Below are positions 1 to 7,317 of a DNA stretch of 31,403 bases, piece by piece. The position numbers and the translations under genes are program-made. Origin of the DNA: an uncultured Clostridium sp. (GTDB lineage: Bacteria; Bacillota; Clostridia; Lachnospirales; Lachnospiraceae); contig UQXF01000027.1 in assembly GCA_900544905.1 (NCBI GenBank), positions 1-31,403 on the forward strand, read 5' to 3'. Below the pieces are notes generated by a model, which was given only the letters and a program-made list of their open reading frames with translations, had not been told where the DNA came from and ran no database searches. Position 1 is the first letter of the stretch. The number at the start of each line of letters is the position of its first letter.

Positions 1-48
1 TCTACACGCGTAAGATCGTCGGCAGCGTCAGATGTGTATAAGAGACAG
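1..48 (+). other. Nextera (Tn5) read-1 adapter, library artefact
   Basis: The segment reads as the end of the Illumina i5 primer (TCTACAC), an 8-base index (GCGTAAGA), the Nextera read-1 stretch TCGTCGGCAGCGTC at 16-29, and the 19-base Tn5 mosaic end at 30-48. Biological sequence starts at 49. The adapter supplies a false stop codon and six false residues (LSLIHI) to the minus-strand gene that enters it. Confidence 0.98.
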
Positions 49-843
49 TAAATATCCTGTTGAATCAAAACCAACTCCATAATATTTTGATATTGTATGT
101 ACTAATTGTTCTTTATTAACTGAAGCTACAATAATAATACGTTCATCGCCAAAATAGTGCTTTATGCGTTCCAACATCTCTATAGCAAAACTCGGTCTGC
201 ATCTATCTAATTCATCAATAAATATAACTAATTTCTGTGCTTCTTCCACTATAATATCATTAAATATAGTCTTCACACATTCTCTGATTTCTTCAGCAGT
301 CTTTACCGATGCTAAAATATCTTGCCCTCCAAATGTATCTTTAATCTTTTTTAAGTTCCCCGATACTGAAAAATTCCCTATAGTTATTGATAAAGAATCT
401 AGCAATGCAATAACTTTGTCACTAACACTATTAGAATCAATTTTTGTATTAAGATATTTTTTACATTCTTTTGCTATAACAAGTAATAACGACATTAACG
501 GATCATCGTGATTATCATATAACCATGCATCATAATAGATTGGTAAATATGAATAGTTTAGTGAAATCGAATTTAAAACATTGTTTTTAGAAAAATATGA
601 TTCCATATTAGCAGTTGGCAATCCCCACTGTTTACTTGACAGGTATTTTAATGTTTGCTCAATCTGTCGTACATAAAATGTCTTTCCTTCTCCCCATTTT
701 GCATCAAGGCTAATAAATGTATTATCCTCGATTAAATCCAATGCCTCTATAAAATCTTTTATATCGTTACTTCTATCATATGTGTTTTCTTTAATTGATT
801 GTAATATATTCTCCTCTGTTGCAGGTAAAGTAAGTTTCTTCAT
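49..843 (-). CDS. KAP-family P-loop NTPase, C-terminus missing
   Basis: Only the first 265 residues are present; the rest is lost at the contig edge. Visible family marks are a Walker A loop (WGEGKT, residues 50-55), a YYDAWLYDNHDDP segment typical of KAP NTPases (about 103-115), and a Walker B followed by the KAP signature (FIDELDRCRP, 208-217). KAP NTPases are STAND-related ATPases, often membrane-associated, and recur on plasmids and in phage-defence islands. The ATG at 843 has AAAGGAG five bases upstream. It lies 111 bp downstream of an SH3-domain membrane protein on the same strand, so the two may act together. The DNA is AT-rich. The family call is firm; the biological role is not. Confidence 0.85.
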
Positions 844-954
844 TTGTACTCCTTTTATCTATCTATAAACTGCCCTTGAATATTCAATCAACCAGCTTAC
901 CTAATACATAACTATCCTGTACCTCTTTATCATTTGACTATATAACTATTAATC

Positions 955-1959
955 CTATTTAATATTGCATAAATCGTCAGAATTAAATTGCCAGTCTCTA
1001 TATGACATAAGATTTCTCTTTGCAATCCATCCAATACACTCTGTACCATCTTCATTAACATATGACACTTCAAGCCACATTTTAATGTCTTTTAATTCCT
1101 CCACCTCTTCACCATAATAAACGGTATCTAAAACTTTAGAATGGCAACTTGAAGATTCATATACTTTAACCTTCTCTTCCTTAATAAAATATTTATCCTG
1201 GTTACCTTCTACTGCTACAATAATATTTTGAATAAATGGTACAATAACATTATCTGTTGTTTCTACTTTACCAAGTACCTCAAAGAAAATTGTAAATAAA
1301 ACTATTATGATATATGCAGCGGGATATTTTTTAGCAAAATTATTTTCCAATTGTTCTTTTTCTTCTTTAGGGTTAAAGTCTGCCTCATTTTTCTCTTCCT
1401 GATAAAATTGAGGGTTACTTCCCAACTCTTTCGATATTGAATTAAAATCCTCAATAACATCTTCTTTTGTATATCCAGTGTCTTTTAACAATATCTTATA
1501 ATCTTCATCAGAAATAGCATCTACAACAAATTGTAATTGCTCGTTCCACGCTTTTACTGATTCACTTGCTAAATTCCATGTTTCTATTGGTCGAATTACG
1601 TCTTGTAAGCCTTTAATCGAATCTGCAATACCCTCTGTTTTTATATTCCTTAAGTATGTTGTTGCGTTAAAAGTCAGTATATCTAATAATTCTGACATTG
1701 ATTTAGTAACACCTTTCATAGATTCTAGAGTACCTAAATTAAGTTGTGAAATACTATTTTTTAAGTCACTAAGCAATGATGAAATTCCAGTATAATTTTT
1801 TTGCATTTCAAAAATACTTGTATCAAATTTAGATATACATGAAATAGCTTCTGATATATTCCTCAATGCAACAGAATTAATATCTTTAAATGCTTCTGTA
1901 TTCATCTCTTGTGCTTTATTTATCGCCCCTAAATCAACATCAAATTTAATCCTATCCAT
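955..1959 (-). CDS. Membrane protein with C-terminal bacterial SH3 domain
   Basis: This is a 334-residue protein with no specific family I recognise. The first ~190 residues are polar and helical with a possible coiled coil. A single hydrophobic segment lies near 213-231 (AAYIIIVLFTIFF). The C-terminal ~70 residues look like a bacterial SH3 (SH3b) domain, with KVKVYES, a central GEEVEEL and the terminal GWIAKRNL. The start chosen is the ATG at 1959 because AAGGGGG lies five bases upstream (1965-1971); a start seven codons earlier at 1980 lacks such a site. It precedes the KAP NTPase gene on the same strand. An anchored binding partner for that NTPase is my inference. Confidence 0.7.
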   Translation of the reverse strand: MDRIKFDVDLGAINKAQEMNTEAFKDINSVALRNISEAISCISKFDTSIFEMQKNYTGISSLLSDLKNSISQLNLGTLESMKGVTKSMSELLDILTFNATTYLRNIKTEGIADSIKGLQDVIRPIETWNLASESVKAWNEQLQFVVDAISDEDYKILLKDTGYTKEDVIEDFNSISKELGSNPQFYQEEKNEADFNPKEEKEQLENNFAKKYPAAYIIIVLFTIFFEVLGKVETTDNVIVPFIQNIIVAVEGNQDKYFIKEEKVKVYESSSCHSKVLDTVYYGEEVEELKDIKMWLEVSYVNEDGTECIGWIAKRNLMSYRDWQFNSDDLCNIK

Positions 1960-2002
1960 AATAACCCCCTTGCCTAACATTATACGTCCCTATTTATTTT
2001 CC

Positions 2003-2031
2003 AAAATACTACAAGATAATGGGTAAGTCAA
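2003..2031 (-). promoter_or_regulatory. Possible promoter for the SH3/KAP gene pair
   Basis: On the minus strand TTGACT (2026-2031) and TATTTT (2003-2008) are 17 bases apart, 44 bp upstream of the chosen start at 1959. The -10 box is weak. Apart from this and the hairpin at 2150-2181, I see nothing coding in 1981-2289. Confidence 0.35.
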
Positions 2032-2149
2032 GGTCAAACATCACATATTTAGTATCTTATCATATAGATAAGTGAAATTATTTAATACCTATATACAACG
2101 TTCCCGCTGCTATTTCATACAATACAGCTACAATTTATCTGCCATTTCA

Positions 2150-2181
2150 GTAAAATAAAAGCACTGGAATATTCCAATGCT
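2150..2181 (-). terminator. Terminator after yefM-yoeB
   Basis: An almost perfect palindrome (2160-2181, arms AGCACTGGAA and TTCCAATGCT) is followed on the minus strand by TTTTATTTT. It lies about 110 bp downstream of the yoeB stop and fits a factor-independent terminator for the toxin-antitoxin operon. Confidence 0.6.
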
Positions 2182-2289
2182 CCATAAAATATATAAGTTG
2201 TTGTGTTCTGTTAATATTTTTCTGATTTATTTCCAGCAGATATATAATTATAATTTGCCTTTTCTTCCGCTGGTGCTCTAGTTACTATT

Positions 2290-2553
2290 CTATTTATCGT
2301 TATAATGATATCTGCAAGCTAAAATATATACATTCTCCCCATCTATTTTATAAATTAGCCTATCCTTATCATTGATGCGTCTGCTCCAAAATCCTGATAA
2401 GTTTCCGGTCAATGGTTCTGGTTTTCCTATTCCTTCATTGCCATTTCTGCAAATATCTTCTATCAGTTGATTAATCTTTTTCAATGTTTTTCTATCTTCT
2501 GTTTGCCAATATACATAATCTTTCCATCCATTTTCAGTAAAAACTTTATTCAT
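2290..2553 (-). CDS. yoeB: YoeB/Txe-family mRNA interferase toxin
   Basis: This 87-residue protein has the usual length and motifs of YoeB toxins: an N-terminal WKDYVYWQ, the central IGKPEPLTG and SRRINDKDRLIY, and the C-terminal ending ACRYHYND with the catalytic His-Tyr. YoeB is a RelE-fold endoribonuclease that cuts mRNA in the ribosomal A site and is held inactive by YefM. Its start overlaps the antitoxin stop by 8 bp, so translation is coupled. All diagnostic parts are intact, so it should be functional. Confidence 0.93.
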   Translation of the reverse strand: MNKVFTENGWKDYVYWQTEDRKTLKKINQLIEDICRNGNEGIGKPEPLTGNLSGFWSRRINDKDRLIYKIDGENVYILACRYHYNDK

Positions 2554-2812
2554 AAGCTTCTACCTCAACAAGCTCATGTGTAGAAATATTCCCTTTTTCT
2601 AATTGTGCTTTTGATTCCATCAACCAATCATAATTAGATTTATTTCCCATTACGTGAATATTTTCCATCAAATTATTATAGGATTCTTCCGACAACATTA
2701 CTACGTTTTTATTGTCTTTTCTGGTAACTATCATTGTCTCATAATCATCTGTTACTTTATCCATATAACTTTTCATGTTATCCCGAAGATTGGTATAATT
2801 TACAGCTAACAT
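2546..2812 (-). CDS. yefM: YefM/Phd-family antitoxin
   Basis: This 88-residue protein begins MLAVNYTNLRDNMKSYMDKV, the typical YefM DNA-binding N-terminus, followed by a VVMLSEESYNNL segment and a more variable toxin-binding C-terminal part. The ATG at 2812 is preferred over one six codons earlier because AAAGGGG (2821-2827) lies eight bases upstream of it. The antitoxin neutralises YoeB and, with it, represses the operon. Two identical palindromes in the promoter are the probable operators. Confidence 0.93.
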   Translation of the reverse strand: MLAVNYTNLRDNMKSYMDKVTDDYETMIVTRKDNKNVVMLSEESYNNLMENIHVMGNKSNYDWLMESKAQLEKGNISTHELVEVEAYE

Positions 2813-2833
2813 ATAATCAACCCCTTTCATAAA

Positions 2834-2877
2834 GTACAGTTTTCTGTACTTATATTCTATCGTACAGTTTTCTGTAC
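2834..2877. promoter_or_regulatory. Twin palindromic operators of yefM-yoeB
   Basis: The 16-bp palindrome GTACAGTTTTCTGTAC occurs twice without change, at 2834-2849 and 2862-2877, with centres 28 bp apart. One copy fills the spacer between the -35 and -10 boxes and the other lies just downstream of the -10. YefM proteins are known to bind TGTACA-type palindromes, and each arm here contains TGTAC. Repression by YefM-YoeB at these sites is therefore expected. Confidence 0.8.
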
Positions 2878-2882
2878 GTCAA
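2854..2882 (-). promoter_or_regulatory. yefM-yoeB promoter
   Basis: On the minus strand TTGACG (2877-2882) and TAGAAT (2854-2859) are separated by exactly 17 bases. The spacer holds one of the two palindromic operators. Confidence 0.8.
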
Positions 2883-2910
2883 GCACTTTATTATTATATG
2901 CATAATGTAA

Positions 2911-2938
2911 TATTCCATGTAACAGGAAACAGGACAAA
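2911..2938 (+). repeat. Direct repeat, left copy
   Basis: A 28-bp segment beginning TATTCCATGTAAC matches 4301-4328 at 25 of 28 positions in the same orientation. The two copies bracket the Fic gene and the membrane-protein remnant. They could be old attachment or target-site repeats, or two copies of a dispersed repeat; no integrase or transposase is present between them. Confidence 0.65.
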
Positions 2939-2991
2939 ACAACACACAGACAATCACTATTGATATTTGATAGATTTTATTCTTTAGAATA

Positions 2992-3000
2992 TGATATAAT
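2992..3000 (+). promoter_or_regulatory. Extended -10 promoter of the fic gene
   Basis: TGATATAAT is a perfect -10 hexamer (2995-3000) with an extended TGN element, 55 bp upstream of the Fic start. I see no good -35 box, which the extended element may compensate for. Confidence 0.6.
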
Positions 3001-3054
3001 GAAGATAATTTCATTTGCTTGCAAGGAAATATATATATTGGAGGTAATACATCA

Positions 3055-3783
3055 ATGAACATAGATAGACTTACAGAAAAAAGAAATATCTTTCAAAAGG
3101 GAAAAACCTCTATTGATGCTGTCACTCTTTCATCATACGAAAAAGACTTTGAATTGACATTCACGCACAATTCAACTGCTATTGAAGGTAATACCCTTAC
3201 TTTATTAGAAACAAAAGTTGTACTAGAAGACGGTATTACAATCGGAGGAAAAGAACTAAGGGAAATTTATGAGGTTGTCAATCATAAAAAAGCATATCAA
3301 TATGTAAAGAAATGTATTGCTGAAGGAAAGCAATTAAATGAAAACATAGTAAAAGATATACACGCAATTTTGACAGAAAATATTATTATTGGCGGAATAT
3401 ATCGGAAGCAAGAGGTAAGAATTAGTGGAGCAGGTCATACCCCACCATCAGGAAATGATATGTTCATTCAAATAAAAAACTTCTTTGCCGATTTACAATA
3501 TAAAAATCATTTAAACCCTATTGAATTAGCGGCATGGACACATGCGGAATTTGTCAGAATACACCCTTTTATAGATGGTAACGGAAGAACGTCAAGATTG
3601 ATTATGAATTATCAGCTTATGATTAATGGATTTTTACCTATATCAATAGCCAAAGAAAACAGACTAGAATATTATAATGTATTAGAAGAATACGCAGTCA
3701 ATAATGATTTAGTACCATTTGCAGAATTGATTTACAATCTTGAAGATGAACAACTAGACACATATATCAAGCTAATAAAATAA
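3055..3783 (+). CDS. Fic-domain AMP-transferase, class II (self-inhibited)
   Basis: This 242-residue protein carries the complete Fic motif HPFIDGNGRTSR (residues 170-181), including the catalytic His and the nucleotide-binding GNGR. Near the N-terminus it has the inhibitory-helix motif STAIEG (40-45), whose glutamate blocks productive ATP binding in class II Fic proteins. Fic enzymes transfer AMP to hydroxyl groups of target proteins; the target here is unknown. The ATG at 3055 has GGAGG ten bases upstream. The gene stands alone with its own promoter, between direct repeats and next to a toxin-antitoxin pair. Regulation by the built-in helix fits the absence of a separate antitoxin. Confidence 0.9.
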   Translation: MNIDRLTEKRNIFQKGKTSIDAVTLSSYEKDFELTFTHNSTAIEGNTLTLLETKVVLEDGITIGGKELREIYEVVNHKKAYQYVKKCIAEGKQLNENIVKDIHAILTENIIIGGIYRKQEVRISGAGHTPPSGNDMFIQIKNFFADLQYKNHLNPIELAAWTHAEFVRIHPFIDGNGRTSRLIMNYQLMINGFLPISIAKENRLEYYNVLEEYAVNNDLVPFAELIYNLEDEQLDTYIKLIK

Positions 3784-3896
3784 TAACTAATATTCAATCA
3801 AATAAACTTTGAATATGATGTAATGTAGCAATTATAAATAAGCTGATTGTAAAAAGGCTAGAAAGTTTGACTCTATTGACAAAAGAGTTAGGATAG

Positions 3897-4217
3897 ACTA
3901 ACATAGTAGCCATCGCATTTTTGCTATTTATAGGAGCGATTATTCTTGGGGTATGGGATGGTGTAAGAAACAACTTCAGTTTCTTGAAATTCTTTGAACG
4001 CTTTCTTGCAATGCTTTATGTCATGGAAATTTATGATATCGTATTCTTTGATTGGGTGTTGCTCTGTCACTCAAACTTCTTTCCCCATTTTTATCCGGAG
4101 CTTAAAGGTATAGTGGGACCACATATGTTTGGGTATAACAAAAATACACATTTGATACATTTTGTTATATATATTCCAATTTGTGCTGTGTTTGCGTGGG
4201 TATGCACGCTTTTTTGA
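3897..4217 (+). pseudogene. N-terminally truncated small membrane protein
   Basis: An open frame runs from just after a TAG at 3894 to a TGA at 4215-4217 and has no ATG or GTG near its start; the first possible start is a TTG at 3921 without a clear ribosome-binding site. The sequence looks like real protein: hydrophobic segments at both ends around a conserved-looking soluble part (FFDWVLLCHSNFFPHFYPE, then FGYNKNTH). I associate this pattern with short Firmicute membrane proteins of unknown function. The missing start suggests a decayed gene. Bases 3784-3896 hold nothing I can identify. Confidence 0.5.
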
Positions 4218-4237
4218 GGTTTTACATGGACCGCAGG

Positions 4238-4284
4238 GGATAGCGGGCATCGGATTGTGGCTCACAACCCGATGCCCGCTATCC
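4238..4284. repeat. Long near-perfect hairpin
   Basis: The arms GGATAGCGGGCATCGG (4238-4253) and its exact complement (4269-4284) pair over 16 bp. After one mismatch a further TTGTG/CACAA stem closes on a 3-base loop. It lies about 50 bp downstream of the amidohydrolase stop codon. No T-run follows on either strand, so it is not a standard terminator, though it could protect the mRNA end. It is much more GC-rich than its surroundings. Confidence 0.75.
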
Positions 4285-4300
4285 AATTTAACCCAAGTTA

Positions 4301-4328
4301 TATTCCATGTAACGGGAAGCAGGAGAAA
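4301..4328 (+). repeat. Direct repeat, right copy
   Basis: This is the partner of the repeat at 2911-2938 (25 of 28 identical). It ends three bases before the amidohydrolase stop codon at 4332, which is also about where the AT-rich DNA gives way to more balanced base composition. Confidence 0.65.
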
Positions 4329-4331
4329 GTA

Positions 4332-5954
4332 TCATCCTATTTCTGCCTCTGTGTCATAGACAATGCTGCCATTAACAATTGTTGTATCTACTTTTGCCCG
4401 CTTTACCTCATCCATGGAACATTCAAAAATGTTGCAATCCAGCACAATCATGTCCGCATATTTTCCTGCCTCCAAAGAACCAAGCTTATCCTCCATTCCC
4501 ACACTGGTTGCAGGGCCCATAGTGTAACAATATACCGCCTGTTCCAGCGTCAGCTTCTCTTCCGGCATATAGCCGCCTGCAGGATTGCCATCATTGGCTT
4601 TCCTCTCCACCGCACGGTAAATCTGGTCCATCGGATTCATGGAGCTTGCAGTGTAATCTGTTCCAAAGGAAACATTGACACCTGTATCCACAAAAGATTT
4701 CAAATGCCACAGCTCCGGCTGCACCTCTTTATCGTACACTTGCAGATACGGATTGTCCTTCCATTTTTTAGTCGGTGCCAAAAAGTCCGGTGTCAGATTC
4801 AATGAAATACCCAGCTGTGCAGGACGCATTTCGTCCTCCGGTGCAACCGTATCACAATGCTCAATACTGAACCTTGGATTCATGACTACACCTTCCTTTA
4901 CTGCCTGTTCATACACATCCAGTGTCATACGAAATGCTGCATCTCCACAACAATGGGTATGCATGGCAAGCTGGTGCTTGTCTGCCAGACGGATGAAGGC
5001 TGACAATTCCTTCTTGGACCAAAACGGTCTCGCCACAATATCGGTTCCCTTATAGGGCTTTAACATAAAGGCTGTCATACCGGAACCTGTTCCGTCCATA
5101 AATGCTTTGAGGGAATTTAAGCGGAACATATCCGTGTTCATATAGCTTTTCCCGTATTCGATGGACTCATCCGTTGCTTTATCCGCATCCAAAGAGGAAA
5201 ATACCCTCACATTCAATTTTCCACTCTCTTCAAACTGCTTAATAATACGGAACATATCGCAATCCGCTGTATAGAAATCCATGTCATTTATGGTTGTTAC
5301 ACCATACCTGGTCCATACATCCAGCATATCCTTTACCGTTTTATCTGTGGTTGGAACGCCATAGCGGATGGTCACATCCATAGCCACCTGGTCATGCAGC
5401 AAGCCGGTCGGCTCTCCGTTTTCATCCACGGAAATCATATCCGGATTGCCGTTACTCACTGCTTCAATGGTATCCTTCCGAATCCCCATCTCCTCCAGCA
5501 GACAACTGTTTGCCCATACCTTGTGAATATCCAAATCCACTGCAAAAAAGGGAACATCCTTCACCACTTCATCAATATCCTGCTTTGCAGGCATGGTACC
5601 ATCCCAGTTTGCCGCATACCATTTCTCTGCCCGGACGCAGTCCGTCTCCTTATGCCCCTCATAAAACTCCCGAATCATCTCCACGCATTCCTCAATAGAT
5701 TCCGCATCACTTAAATCTACCTTAGGCGCATAAGCCATCATATGCGTATGACCGTCAACAAAACCGGGCATCAGTAATTTCTCACCATAATCTATAATCT
5801 CGGTTTTCTCTGTCACATACGGCTCCAACAACTCGTTCCCGCCTACTGCAAGAATCACGTTATCCTTTACTGCCACGCCGCCATTTACCATGCCATTTGT
5901 AACCGTATATATTTTCTTGCTTTTATAAACCTTATCCGCCTTTTCCATACTCAT
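4332..5954 (-). CDS. YtcJ-like metal-dependent amidohydrolase
   Basis: This 540-residue protein belongs to the amidohydrolase superfamily (TIM barrel, YtcJ / N-substituted-formamide deformylase type). It shows the first metal motif HTH in GFVDGHTHM (residues 66-72), a MHTHCCGDAAF segment, IEHCD, and a late FGTDYTASS holding the usual aspartate. Such enzymes hydrolyse C-N bonds of amides or cyclic ureas; the substrate cannot be read from sequence. The ATG at 5954 has AGGAGG five bases upstream. It is the last gene of the catabolic cluster, nine bp after the transporter, and presumably processes an imported substrate or an intermediate in the cytosol. Confidence 0.9.
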   Translation of the reverse strand: MSMEKADKVYKSKKIYTVTNGMVNGGVAVKDNVILAVGGNELLEPYVTEKTEIIDYGEKLLMPGFVDGHTHMMAYAPKVDLSDAESIEECVEMIREFYEGHKETDCVRAEKWYAANWDGTMPAKQDIDEVVKDVPFFAVDLDIHKVWANSCLLEEMGIRKDTIEAVSNGNPDMISVDENGEPTGLLHDQVAMDVTIRYGVPTTDKTVKDMLDVWTRYGVTTINDMDFYTADCDMFRIIKQFEESGKLNVRVFSSLDADKATDESIEYGKSYMNTDMFRLNSLKAFMDGTGSGMTAFMLKPYKGTDIVARPFWSKKELSAFIRLADKHQLAMHTHCCGDAAFRMTLDVYEQAVKEGVVMNPRFSIEHCDTVAPEDEMRPAQLGISLNLTPDFLAPTKKWKDNPYLQVYDKEVQPELWHLKSFVDTGVNVSFGTDYTASSMNPMDQIYRAVERKANDGNPAGGYMPEEKLTLEQAVYCYTMGPATSVGMEDKLGSLEAGKYADMIVLDCNIFECSMDEVKRAKVDTTIVNGSIVYDTEAEIG

Positions 5955-5963
5955 CTTCTCCTC

Positions 5964-7304
5964 CTATGCAATGACAATACCCGTTACCAAAAACAGCACT
6001 ATCGCTAATACTCCGCCTATGACTGCATAAGGCATCATGGACTTAATCTGCACCAGATTATCCACACCAGTACCCACTGCCGTCATAAATACGGCATCTG
6101 CATACATACAGCAGTGGCTTCCAAATGCCACACCGGACATAATTGCGCCTACAACAACCGCTGGATTTATTCCCATATTGGCGGCAATTGGCACAAAGAT
6201 GGGAATCGTAAGCACCACCAATGCCCAGAAGTTTGCTGTCACATATGCCAGAAATGCCACTGCCAGAAATACAATTACCGGTAACAGCTGCGGACTCACA
6301 TGCTGTGAGAAAAAATTAATAACGGTATCGGAAAATCCCATATTGCTCAATGACTGATTCATAATAAATGCTGCCACAATAATCAGATTGATTCCTGTCA
6401 TGGACTCGGCGCCCTGTACTACATAATCGAAAAATTCTTTAAACTTCATTGTTTTTGTAAAGCCATATAACAGTCCCTGCACCAATAAGGTTGCCATCAA
6501 GCCTGCTACCAGATTAATGTCAAACACAATGGTTACTACCACCAGTACAATCATGGGAATAATAAAGAACCATGGATTACCGGCAGTGGTTTTTTCATCC
6601 TTTTCCTCTGCCTGTGTTCCCTTGGATATCTCATCTAAGGTATCTCCACCTGCTTCCACTCTTTCATAAGCTTTTTTCATATTTCCAAGCTTGGGGAATA
6701 TTCCCATTGCAAGCAGCAGACAGATAATGACAGCAGCAATGGGATAAAACATAAACGGGACAGCAGAGATATACACACTCTTGTCATAACCCGTATCCTG
6801 TAACGTACTAATGGCACAGGCTGCCCAGCTTGTAATCGGAAGCAGCACGCATACACAGGCTCCCATGCTGTTTACCGTATAAGCCAGATGCTCTCTTGGA
6901 ATCCTGTGCTTATCCGTAATTCCCTTCATGGTAGTAGATACTGCCAGCGCATTCAGATAGTCGTCAATAAAAATGATTCCACCTAACAGCCAGGTCAAAA
7001 ACATTGATTTTCTTGGTGTATTGGAAAGCTTCGTCATAATTTTAGAAAATCCTGTCATTGCGCCTGATTTTTCAAATAATTTAATCATTGCACCTGCCAG
7101 TACAGCAAAAATTAATATGTATTGTAATGTCGGATTGCTTAACACATCATACATATGGTCAATATAAGCAGTAAAGAAGCCTGCCTTACATTCAATAATA
7201 ACAGACAGCATTGAGGCACAAATCATGGAAAACAGCAAATTCTTTGATAGTATAGCTACAATGATTAGTGCAAAAATAGGTGTTAACATAATTAAAATAT
7301 CCAT
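5964..7304 (-). CDS. NhaC-family Na+/H+ antiporter-like transporter
   Basis: This 446-residue integral membrane protein has about a dozen hydrophobic segments. The FIDDYLNALAVSTTMKGITD region followed by SWAACAIS is typical of the NhaC antiporter family (Pfam Na_H_antiporter). Members exchange Na+ or H+ for organic solutes such as malate, lactate or amino acids. The start at 7304 is chosen because AAGGAGGAG sits six bases upstream and overlaps the stop codon of the preceding gene; a longer reading frame to 7337 would overlap that gene. In this cluster it most likely imports the catabolised compound or exports a product. Confidence 0.88.
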   Translation of the reverse strand: MDILIMLTPIFALIIVAILSKNLLFSMICASMLSVIIECKAGFFTAYIDHMYDVLSNPTLQYILIFAVLAGAMIKLFEKSGAMTGFSKIMTKLSNTPRKSMFLTWLLGGIIFIDDYLNALAVSTTMKGITDKHRIPREHLAYTVNSMGACVCVLLPITSWAACAISTLQDTGYDKSVYISAVPFMFYPIAAVIICLLLAMGIFPKLGNMKKAYERVEAGGDTLDEISKGTQAEEKDEKTTAGNPWFFIIPMIVLVVVTIVFDINLVAGLMATLLVQGLLYGFTKTMKFKEFFDYVVQGAESMTGINLIIVAAFIMNQSLSNMGFSDTVINFFSQHVSPQLLPVIVFLAVAFLAYVTANFWALVVLTIPIFVPIAANMGINPAVVVGAIMSGVAFGSHCCMYADAVFMTAVGTGVDNLVQIKSMMPYAVIGGVLAIVLFLVTGIVIA

Positions 7305-7317
7305 CGCAATCTCCTCC

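Noticed and set aside
2911..4328. Integrated mobile element with att sites
   Set aside because: The direct repeats are suggestive, but no integrase, transposase or relaxase lies between them, so I report only the repeats.
4257..4805. Plus-strand ORF of 182 residues
   Set aside because: It is antisense to the conserved 3' part of the amidohydrolase and begins inside the hairpin at 4238-4284.
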